From NCBI GenBank assembly GCA_002386585.1, contig DGIZ01000207.1, forward strand, positions 1 through 7,898: a DNA stretch of 7,898 bases, in the 5' to 3' direction. Of this stretch, positions 1 through 5,315 are shown piece after piece. The stretch is from Brevundimonas sp. UBA4609 (lineage in GTDB: Bacteria; Pseudomonadota; Alphaproteobacteria; Caulobacterales; Caulobacteraceae). Made by a program: the position numbers and the translations under genes. Positions within the stretch are counted from its first letter, which is position 1. Every line of letters begins with the position of its first letter. The notes under the pieces were generated by a model. The model made no database searches. It worked only from the letters and a program-made list of their open reading frames with translations, and had not been told where the DNA came from.

Positions 1-331
1 AGAAGACCAGGCTGGCCTTCTTCTCTCCCCGCCCGGGGACATAGTCGAGCGAGGCGCCGGAGCGTTCGCCGCCGACCTGGCCCTCGATATCCACGGCGGC
101 GGCGGCCAGGTCGCCCTGGTTGGCGACCACGACGTCGACCACCCATCCGCCGGATGAAGGTCGAACCGCCTCGCTTCTGATCGTCAGCGCCGCCGGCGAC
201 GGAACCGAAAAAGCCGCTCGCGCCAGCACGCCCGCCGCCCCGAGCGTGATGAGAAATCCGGCCAGGGCGCAGGCGCACTGCAGCCGCGACACGCCCTTCT
301 TCTGTGCTTTCTGCTTCTCCTTGTCCGTCAC
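1..331 (-). CDS. TIGR02588-type small membrane-anchored protein (3' end cut by window edge)
   Basis: Function unknown. Reading leftward from a GTG at 331, 110 codons stay open to the window edge. The product has a charged N-terminus (MTDKEKQKAQKK), one hydrophobic span at about residues 17-38, then a soluble beta-rich part with WVVDVVVANQGD at 63-74 and the family-like end motif GASLDYVPGR at 92-101. The remainder, probably only a few to about 20 residues, lies outside the window. The predicted topology is one membrane span with the C-terminal domain outside the cytoplasm. It starts 2 nt after the stop of the upstream TIGR02587-type gene with no clear Shine-Dalgarno of its own, so translational coupling is likely. 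As I recall the family description, TIGR02588 proteins are found in a two-gene operon with TIGR02587, exactly as here. The call rests on the end motif, size, topology and neighbour; the molecular role is open. Confidence 0.82.
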   Translation of the reverse strand, partial: MTDKEKQKAQKKGVSRLQCACALAGFLITLGAAGVLARAAFSVPSPAALTIRSEAVRPSSGGWVVDVVVANQGDLAAAAVDIEGQVGGERSGASLDYVPGRGEKKASLVF

Positions 332-333
332 GG

Positions 334-1161
334 CTACACCAGAAGCCGCGCGGCCGCGGCCCCGATCGCCGCCGGAAAGGCGAGGATCACGACATTGCCC
401 ATGAGCGCCTGGAGCCCATGGCCGTCCGCTCCGCCGAACACCCACAGCATGGCGAGGCTGGCCAGCAGGCACAGGGCGTAGCCCGGCAGGGTGAAGTCGA
501 AGAAGGCCCGAACCGGCGTTTCCGCCTCTTCCTGCCCAGCGAAACCCGCCTCGAAGACGATCAGGTGCAGCAGGATCACCGACAGGACCAGCACGCCCAA
601 CGCGCCCAGCGGCGTGGTCATATAGGCGATCAGCCGCATCTCCTCGGTCGGGGCCAGGTTCATGGCGAAGTAGAGGGCGCCGGCCAACATCAGGAACAGC
701 TCGCCCGGATAGGAGGCCTCGTCCTCATCGCCCTCGTCCGGATCGCCCGACAGCTGGCGTCGCGCCGCCAGGGCGCCCAGCGCGGCGGGCACCGCCTGCA
801 GGGACATCTGCCCCACGGCGGACGCCGGCGAACTCAGGTCCAGCACATTGAAGACCAGCAGAAGCGCAGCGGCGGTGACGAAACCCACGGCCAGGGCGAC
901 CAGGGTGTCCAGCGCATTGTTGACCAGACCCCGGCGAGCCGAAAACCCGGCGTAATGCGCCAACCCGAACAGCACCGGCAGCGCCGCCAGCAGAAAGACG
1001 AGACGCCGCTCCGGTTCCGCAGCGAAGCCGAGCGCCCACATCTCCATCGTCATCAGCAAGGGCAGGCTGAACAGCAGCGCGCCGCCGAAGGCTCGGCCCA
1101 GATCACGGATATAGGCGCTGTCGTCCGCCCGCGCGGCGTCCTGCATCGAAGTCATGCCCAT
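334..1161 (-). CDS. TIGR02587-type multi-spanning integral membrane protein
   Basis: Function unknown; an inner-membrane protein of about 275 residues. Some seven hydrophobic segments are visible at roughly 25-46, 52-71, 83-106, 153-169, 183-206, 220-243 and 251-273, with an acidic loop (GDPDEGDEDE) at about 139-148. Recognisable family-type motifs are ALLFSLPLLMTMEMW (28-42) and NLAPTEEMRLIAY (168-180); acidic residues beside membrane spans in the second could matter for transport or signalling, but this is inference. The frame is open further, to a TTG at 1197, but I prefer the ATG at 1161, which has GGACGG about 9 nt upstream; ATGs at 1155 and 1146 are also possible. It is followed 2 nt later by the TIGR02588-type gene, its usual partner. 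The opposite strand also has a long open frame here (304-1212), but its product is rich in Gln, Arg and His and reads as a shadow. Confidence 0.88.
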   Translation of the reverse strand: MGMTSMQDAARADDSAYIRDLGRAFGGALLFSLPLLMTMEMWALGFAAEPERRLVFLLAALPVLFGLAHYAGFSARRGLVNNALDTLVALAVGFVTAAALLLVFNVLDLSSPASAVGQMSLQAVPAALGALAARRQLSGDPDEGDEDEASYPGELFLMLAGALYFAMNLAPTEEMRLIAYMTTPLGALGVLVLSVILLHLIVFEAGFAGQEEAETPVRAFFDFTLPGYALCLLASLAMLWVFGGADGHGLQALMGNVVILAFPAAIGAAAARLLV

Positions 1162-1700
1162 GCAACGCCGCCGTCCGGTTTCGGCTCCCGCACGCAAGGG
1201 CTGTGCTCATAAGTTCAACCGACTGTGGAGACGCTACAGTCCGCCGAAGCGATCGCCGAGGCTAACGAACGTCTGCAGAGCCTGGAAAGCGACCAGGAAT
1301 GCACCAGCCTCCTAGCCCAGCTCACAAGAGTAGTCGGTCAACAGGCTGCATTGTCATTCGCTTCATCGGGACCGACCCGTCGGGAGCGATAAACGCCTGG
1401 GACGGATTATCCTATTGCAACTCCAAGCAGCGCCATTCCCTAGCCCATCGTCCGTTCCCCCAAGATGAGACGCCAGCGACAAAGCGAAGACGATTTCCAA
1501 GTGGGTGATCTTGCAGGCGGGAGCCACGTCTATGGACAACGCCTGGCAAGGCTCGAACAAAATGAGAGCATTCTCTGATCGCATGACGACCGCCTGATGC
1601 GCTTTATCGGAAGCGGAACGCGAAACGGTCGGACCTGTTCTGCAAATTCGCTTACCCACCCCCGCTGGCGTTCGCGATCAGCTAAGCGCTGGAGAGCTCC
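1162..1700. other. Divergent intergenic region, no convincing gene
   Basis: This gap separates the leftward membrane-protein operon from the rightward GST and must hold both promoters. Several short frames are open but none has a start, ribosome site and recognisable product together. The best are: a 55-codon plus frame from GTG 1225 to TAA 1392, whose first 30 residues look helical and charged (SAEAIAEANERLQSLESDQE) but which has no Shine-Dalgarno; a 37-codon plus frame from ATG 1465 to TGA 1578; and a 98-codon minus frame 1363-1659 with no family resemblance I can see. The 1225-1392 stretch could be the remnant of a coiled-coil protein. The part around 1400-1600 is less GC-rich than the flanking genes, consistent with noncoding or decayed DNA. 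Confidence 0.6.
1615..1639 (+). promoter_or_regulatory. Candidate EcfG-type (general stress sigma factor) promoter for the GST gene
   Basis: GGAAC at 1615-1619, a 16-nt spacer, then TGTT at 1636-1639. The alphaproteobacterial EcfG consensus is GGAAC-N16/17-CGTT, so the -35 box is perfect and the -10 box matches 3 of 4. It points at the GST gene and would give a leader of about 55 nt. Glutathione transferases are plausible members of a general stress regulon. A five-base plus four-base match can arise by chance in a 500-nt gap, so this is a candidate only. Confidence 0.35.
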
Positions 1701-2402
1701 ATGACGGACTTCACCCTCTATTATTGGCCGGTTCCCTTCCGGGGCCAATTCGTTCGCGCCATTCTCGCCCATGCTGGCAGGACCTGGTCGGAGACGAACG
1801 AAGCGGCGATCAGCGCGCTCATGCAGGAGCCGCCAGGGGAGATGCCCGTGCCTTTCATGGGGCCGCCCGTACTGGTCGATCACCTTTCCGGAGCGGCGAT
1901 CTCCCAGATGCCCGCGATCCTTCTGTATCTGGGGGAGACCCTTGAACTGCTGCCTTCCACGCCAGAGCTACGCGCCTTGACGATGAAGGTGGTCAATGAC
2001 GCCAACGACGTCATCGATGAGATCACTCTGGACGGCGGCCGACAGATGTGGACCGAGGCGCGCTGGTCGAGCTTCGCGCCCCGTCTGGGAAAATGGATGG
2101 CGTTGTGGGAGGACCTGGGCCGACGCCATGGCCTGACGGCGCATTCCGGCTTCTTGCTGGGTGGAGAAAGACCGGGCGTGGCCGACATCGTCACCGCGAC
2201 CCTCTGGTCCGCCCTGACCGAGCGCTTCCGCCCTATCGAATTAATGCTTGAAGAAACCGCCCCCATGACCGGGGGTCTTGCACGGCGCCTCTCAAGGACG
2301 CCAGCCCTGGCCCGCCTAGCGGAGTGGTCGCGCAGCGAATACGGCGACGCCTATTGCGGCGGCGACATCGAGCAAGCCCTGCGTAGAGTTCTGAACGTCT
2401 GA
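1701..2402 (+). CDS. Glutathione S-transferase family protein
   Basis: Cytosolic enzyme expected to conjugate or reduce electrophiles and peroxides with glutathione; the substrate is unknown. The 233-residue length fits the soluble GST fold. Residues 1-80 form the thioredoxin-like domain: beta strand and helix start FTLYYWPVPFRGQFVRAIL (4-22) with candidate catalytic tyrosines Tyr7/Tyr8, the cis-proline region MGPPVLVD (53-60), and the glutathione-contact segment ISQMPAILLYLG (67-78). Residues about 90-233 are the all-helical domain, including GERPGVADIVTATLWSAL (155-172) with the conserved folding motif Asp162. In many GSTs the contact segment reads Q-S-x-A-I; here Ser is replaced by Met70, so glutathione binding may differ. 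Start: ATG 1701 with GGAG at 1691-1694, spacer 6 nt. A candidate EcfG-like promoter lies about 60 nt upstream. The AsmA gene follows after 117 nt on the same strand. Confidence 0.9.
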   Translation: MTDFTLYYWPVPFRGQFVRAILAHAGRTWSETNEAAISALMQEPPGEMPVPFMGPPVLVDHLSGAAISQMPAILLYLGETLELLPSTPELRALTMKVVNDANDVIDEITLDGGRQMWTEARWSSFAPRLGKWMALWEDLGRRHGLTAHSGFLLGGERPGVADIVTATLWSALTERFRPIELMLEETAPMTGGLARRLSRTPALARLAEWSRSEYGDAYCGGDIEQALRRVLNV

Positions 2403-2424
2403 GGCGCTCGAACGCGAGAGCCTC
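2401..2424 (+). repeat. Hairpin at the GST stop codon
   Basis: GAGGCGCTCG (2401-2410), loop AACG, CGAGAGCCTC (2415-2424): a 10-pair stem with one G/A mismatch (2406/2419) that begins inside the TGA stop. There is no T-run after it, so it is not a classical intrinsic terminator; it could stabilise the GST mRNA 3' end or slow polymerase. The right arm GCCTC (2420-2424) can instead pair with GAGGC at 2428-2432. Confidence 0.5.
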
Positions 2425-2462
2425 GGGGAGGCCGGTGAGCGCCTGAACCCGCGCAGGCCGAC

Positions 2463-2515
2463 CCGGCACGTGGCGCCCTTTGCCGGTTGAGGCGTTAATC
2501 AGCCTCACCGGAGGC
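2463..2515 (+). promoter_or_regulatory. Competing hairpins over the AsmA ribosome-binding site
   Basis: Three overlapping inverted repeats are read directly. CCGGCA (2463-2468) pairs with TGCCGG (2481-2486). CCGGTTGAGGC (2483-2493) pairs with GCCTCACCGG (2502-2511) around the AT-rich loop GTTAATCA, ten pairs with one bulged T. GCCTC (2502-2506) can also pair with GAGGC (2511-2515) across ACCG, which would bury most of the GGAGG at 2510-2514. The second and third are mutually exclusive, the layout of a translational on/off switch. No ligand-binding domain or known riboswitch class is recognised, and function is inferred only from pairing. Confidence 0.4.
2510..2514 (+). promoter_or_regulatory. 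Shine-Dalgarno that sets the TTG start of the AsmA gene
   Basis: GGAGG with a 5-nt spacer (CGATC) to TTG at 2520. It is the only strong ribosome site near the start of this frame and is the reason for choosing a non-ATG start. It is embedded in the competing hairpins described for 2463-2515. Confidence 0.7.
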
Positions 2516-2519
2516 GATC

Positions 2520-4580
2520 TTGATCGACAGGCCTGGAGCGAAATCGGCGATCGACAGCTTGCGCCAGAGAGCGGAAGCGGCCCTGCGGCGCGCAGGTGAC
2601 GGCCGCGACGCCATTTGCGCCTATGTGGTCGCTCGGGACCCCGTATGGCTCGCCGTTCGTCGTCCCGGCCGGCCCGAGTTCATCGCGGCGGCGATCACCT
2701 TGGGCCTCGTCGCCGCCTTTCTCCTGTTCCTCGTTCTGTTCGACTGGAACTGGGTGCGCGGCCCTATCGGTCGCGCCGCCTCCGCCTCGACCGGCCGGGA
2801 GGTGGCTCTGAAAGGGGACCTGTATGTCAGGCTGTTCAGTTGGACGCCCTCGGCGACGGTGCGCGGTCTCAGCGTCGGCGGGCCCACATGGTCTTCCGGG
2901 CGCAATACCGCCGAGATCGAACGTCTCGACGTCTCGATACGATTGCGACGGCTGTTTCTGGGCCAGATCGAAGTGGCTTCGCTGACCCTCACCCGCCCGC
3001 GGGTCCACCTGGTCGTCGACAGCCAGGGCCGGCGCAGCTGGGACCTGGAGCCGGACCGACCCGATGACGGGCGGGGCGCCAGGCTGCCCGTCATACAGCA
3101 CCTGGTCATTCACGACGGCCGGCTGACGTTGAACGAGCAGCGACGCGGCATGACGCTCGACGCCGTGGTCACGGCGCGTGAGGCGCGCTCGCCCCAGGAT
3201 GGAGAGAGCGGCTTCGTGCTCGACGGCAAGGGGACCATGAACGGCGAGCCCCTGACGCTTCGCGTGACGGGCGGTCCCTTCATCAACATTCGCCGCGACC
3301 GGCCCTACGCCTTTACGGCTGAATTGGCCGGAGCGAGCTCCAGGCTGAGCGCCGCTGGAGCCGTCACCCGGCCCTTCGACCTGGGTCGTTTCAACGCCAG
3401 GCTCGAGCTGCAAGGTCGTGATCTGGCCGACCTCTACCTTCTGACCGGGATTACGACCCCCAACACGCCGCCTTATCGGCTGAGAGGAAGCCTGACTCGC
3501 GACGGAGCCAGGTTCCGCTTCGCGGACTTCAGCGGGCAGGTCGGATCGTCGGACCTGTCGGGGACCCTGGAGGTGAACAGGGTCGAAGGGCGCCGCCGCG
3601 TCGATGCCGAGCTCGCGTCCCGCGCCCTGGACATCGACGACCTGGCGGCCGTGTTGGGCGCGCGCCCGCAGGTCACGACTGCGGGCACGGTCGCGACCTC
3701 GGGCGAGCCCGGCAAACTGCTGCCCGACGCGCCCTTGCGAACAGAACGTCTGCGCGTGATGGACGGAACCCTCGCCTATCGCGCCGCTTCGGTGAAAGCC
3801 AACGCCTTCGACATCCGGCAGGTCCGGCTCGGCGCGGATCTGAAAGACGGCGTTTTGAAGCTCGATCCGGTCTCCTTCGCTTTCAAGCACGGCGAACTGA
3901 ATGGAACCGCGCGGATCGACGCCACGAAGGACACGCCTTACAGCGCCGTCGACTTCCGTCTCAGCGGCTATCCGCTGGAATCCATCATACCCGCACGGGA
4001 CGGTGCGCCGACCGTGACGGGCCGCGCCCTGGGCCGGGCGAAGCTGGAAGGGCCCGGCGCGTCCATTCATGAACTGGCGGCCCGTTCGAAGGGAAGCATC
4101 AGCCTCGTCGTTCCTCAAGGACGGATGCGTTCAGCCTTCGCCGAACTGCTGGGGATCAACGTCGGCGCTGGCCTGCGCAAGCTGCTTTCGGGCGATCAGT
4201 CCGCTTCGGCCATCCGCTGCGCCGTCGCCGATTTCAAGGTCTCAGACGGCGTCGCTACAGCCCGCACCCTGGTGATCGACACGGACGTGGTCCTGGCCCA
4301 GGGATCGGGAACCATCGACCTGGGGGCCGAGAGGCTGAATCTGAAGATCGACGGCGAAACCAAGAAGCCTCGTCTTCTGCGGGTCTGGGCGCCGATCACC
4401 ATCACCGGCCCCCTCGCCTCTCCGGATCTCGGCGTGGACCTGTCGGCCGTCGCCACACAGGGCGGCGTCGTCGGCGCCCTGGCCACGCTCGTCAGCCCCA
4501 TCGCAGCGCTGCTCGGGTTTATCGATCCCGGCCTGGCGGAAGACGCGGACTGCGGCTCCCTAATCGCCAGCGCGCGATAA
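2520..4580 (+). CDS. AsmA family protein (inner-membrane anchored, periplasmic)
   Basis: AsmA-like proteins are large periplasmic proteins anchored by one N-terminal span. They are linked to outer-membrane assembly and lipid homeostasis, and related members are proposed lipid-transfer bridges. The 686 residues show a cytoplasmic N-terminal segment (1-53), a membrane span at about 54-74 (EFIAAAITLGLVAAFLLF...), then the AsmA N-terminal signature: FDWNW (74-78), TGREVALKGDL (91-101), SWTPSATVRGLSVGGPTW (107-124), and FLGQIEVASLTLTRPRVHL (146-164). A long repetitive beta region follows. The C-terminal AsmA domain begins near 571 (DFKVSDGVATARTLVIDTD), with GTIDLGAERLNLKI and PITITGPLASPDLGVDL, and ends after ALLGFIDPGLAEDADC. 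The TTG start is chosen for its GGAGG 5 nt upstream; the next in-frame starts are GTGs close to the membrane span. The roughly 50-residue cytoplasmic extension before the span is longer than the few residues usual in AsmA. It may be co-transcribed with the GST gene. Confidence 0.9.
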   Translation: MIDRPGAKSAIDSLRQRAEAALRRAGDGRDAICAYVVARDPVWLAVRRPGRPEFIAAAITLGLVAAFLLFLVLFDWNWVRGPIGRAASASTGREVALKGDLYVRLFSWTPSATVRGLSVGGPTWSSGRNTAEIERLDVSIRLRRLFLGQIEVASLTLTRPRVHLVVDSQGRRSWDLEPDRPDDGRGARLPVIQHLVIHDGRLTLNEQRRGMTLDAVVTAREARSPQDGESGFVLDGKGTMNGEPLTLRVTGGPFINIRRDRPYAFTAELAGASSRLSAAGAVTRPFDLGRFNARLELQGRDLADLYLLTGITTPNTPPYRLRGSLTRDGARFRFADFSGQVGSSDLSGTLEVNRVEGRRRVDAELASRALDIDDLAAVLGARPQVTTAGTVATSGEPGKLLPDAPLRTERLRVMDGTLAYRAASVKANAFDIRQVRLGADLKDGVLKLDPVSFAFKHGELNGTARIDATKDTPYSAVDFRLSGYPLESIIPARDGAPTVTGRALGRAKLEGPGASIHELAARSKGSISLVVPQGRMRSAFAELLGINVGAGLRKLLSGDQSASAIRCAVADFKVSDGVATARTLVIDTDVVLAQGSGTIDLGAERLNLKIDGETKKPRLLRVWAPITITGPLASPDLGVDLSAVATQGGVVGALATLVSPIAALLGFIDPGLAEDADCGSLIASAR

Positions 4581-4855
4581 CCCTATGGTCCGGAAACGCC
4601 CTCGCGCGATCCGGCCGCGTGGGGCGGCGGGCGGGAGGCGCTGCGCACGCCCAGGGCCGTCAGAGGCCGTAACAGGTTCAAGCGCCTAGCTTTGCCGCTA
4701 TCCCGCGCTCAGGCGGACCTGCATCCGCTCTTGAAGGGGATTGTCACTGCCGCACGACATTCAAATTATAGGCGCTTTCTCCGGCTTCGTTGCGAACGAC
4801 TTCCTGATGAAGACGCCAACCAACATAGGAAAAAACCACCCACGTATGACGAAGA

Positions 4856-4920
4856 CCATTTTGCATATTGGATTATTGTTTCATTTTTCTCACAAAATGA
4901 TTCTTTCTATTTCCCATTGA
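4856..4920. promoter_or_regulatory. AT-rich island, likely regulatory
   Basis: Counting bases gives 18 G/C in 65 (28%), against a clearly GC-rich surrounding sequence. It contains CATTTTG (4857-4863) and its exact inverse CAAAATG (4893-4899), 29 nt apart, and several T-runs. In a GC-rich genome such a block commonly marks a promoter, a nucleoid-protein binding site or foreign DNA. I could not fit a convincing -35/-10 pair, and it lies about 400 nt before the receptor start, so the assignment is tentative. Confidence 0.35.
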
Positions 4921-5036
4921 GCCTTCGGCGCACATTTCGAAGATGGCGCAGTTTTTCGACGTCGGCGTGAATTTCATTCCGCCTCACGAACAATAACCGA
5001 AACTCCTGCTCCCGCCTCAGTGCTAGCGATTCAGGA

Positions 5037-5053
5037 GTCGGCTAAGCGCCGAC
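5037..5053 (+). repeat. Small hairpin in receptor leader
   Basis: GTCGGC (5037-5042), loop TAAGC, GCCGAC (5048-5053): a perfect 6-pair stem. The competing pair AAGCG (5044-5048) with CGCTT (5057-5061) overlaps it. No T-run follows. Confidence 0.35.
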
Positions 5054-5064
5054 AGACGCTTGCA

Positions 5065-5078
5065 GGGGCCGCGGCCCC
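5065..5078. repeat. 14-nt perfect palindrome
   Basis: GGGGCCGCGGCCCC is fully self-complementary. As DNA it could be a protein-binding site, and as RNA a compact GC hairpin. It lies 238 nt before the receptor start. Simple G/C composition makes a chance origin possible. Confidence 0.4.
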
Positions 5079-5119
5079 CGATCTTGGGAGGGATTGAGGC
5101 TTGCGGACCACGACAGGGG

Positions 5120-5134
5120 TGAAGGCTGCCTTCA
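5120..5134. repeat. 15-nt perfect 7-1-7 palindrome
   Basis: TGAAGGC-T-GCCTTCA: seven-base arms around one central base. The geometry suits a dimeric regulator's operator or, in RNA, a hairpin with a small loop. It lies about 180 nt upstream of the receptor ATG. The sequence differs from the other 7-1-7 palindrome at 5258-5272. Confidence 0.4.
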
Positions 5135-5257
5135 GGCGGGCGCGCGCGGTCTGCGCCGGTGCTGACGGGAGCGTCGATCCAGCTGCCGACGCAGGCCAGG
5201 CGGGGCTCACGAACGCTACGCTCGATCCGCCCCGTCCCGGCGCGTCAGGATGGAGAA

Positions 5258-5272
5258 CCATCGCCGCGATGG
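5258..5272. repeat. 15-nt perfect 7-1-7 palindrome close to the receptor start
   Basis: CCATCGC-C-GCGATGG: seven-base arms around a central C, ending 43 nt before the receptor ATG. Its position fits an operator or a leader hairpin controlling the receptor. No known operator consensus is recognised. Confidence 0.42.
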
Positions 5273-5302
5273 GTCTTCGGGCGCAATTTCAAATCAAAAA
5301 AC

Positions 5303-5308
5303 GAGGGG
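5303..5308 (+). promoter_or_regulatory. Shine-Dalgarno that sets the receptor start
   Basis: GAGGGG with a 7-nt spacer to ATG 5316, preceded by an A-rich stretch (5291-5301). It decides between ATG 5316 and an in-frame upstream ATG at 5250, which has only weak complementarity and would put 22 polar residues in front of the signal peptide. Confidence 0.75.
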
Positions 5309-5315
5309 TGATCCG

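Larger units (their letters stand above)
4581..5315. other. Long intergenic region upstream of the TonB-dependent receptor
   Basis: No supported gene lies here. The first part (4581-4790) is GC-rich; CGCGCGA (4571-4577, over the AsmA end) can pair with TCGCGCG (4602-4608), a weak candidate for a 3' hairpin without a T-run. An AT-rich island follows (4856-4920). From about 5030 to the receptor start the DNA is rich in palindromes and probably forms the promoter-proximal region or transcribed leader. Frames 4692-4970 (plus, TTG start), 5101-5319 (plus, TTG start) and 5031-5261 (minus) are open, but their products resemble nothing I know and only 5101-5319 has a possible ribosome site (GGGAGG at 5086-5091). 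No cobalamin-riboswitch hallmark or clear Fur box was found. Confidence 0.6.

Noticed and set aside
304..1212. 302-codon plus-strand frame across the TIGR02587-type gene
   Set aside because: Gln/Arg/His-rich shadow translation; the minus frame encodes a coherent multi-span membrane protein.
1363..1659. 98-codon minus-strand frame in the divergent gap
   Set aside because: No recognisable family, no ribosome site and no coding-like composition; kept only as a note in the gap entry.
2505..4118. 537-codon open frame on the minus strand opposite the AsmA gene
   Set aside because: The product is rich in Arg, Gly, Gln and Pro with no domain, and the plus frame has clear AsmA signatures and a ribosome site; this is a high-GC antisense shadow.
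4571..4652. Intrinsic terminator after the AsmA gene
   Set aside because: Stems CGCGCGA/TCGCGCG (24-nt loop) and GGGCG/CGCCC (14-nt loop) exist, but loops are large and no T-run follows either.
4857..4905. Possible Fur box in the AT-rich island before the receptor
   Set aside because: Only fragmentary resemblance to the 19-bp inverted repeat consensus; no acceptable match in either orientation.
4692..4970. 92-codon plus frame with TTG start across the AT-rich island
   Set aside because: No ribosome site, no family, and its second half is simply the translation of the AT-rich island.
1681..5049. Shared 9-mer GCTAAGCGC before the GST (1681) and in the receptor leader (5041)
   Set aside because: A 9-base match between two places in 8 kb is expected by chance many times; flanks do not match.
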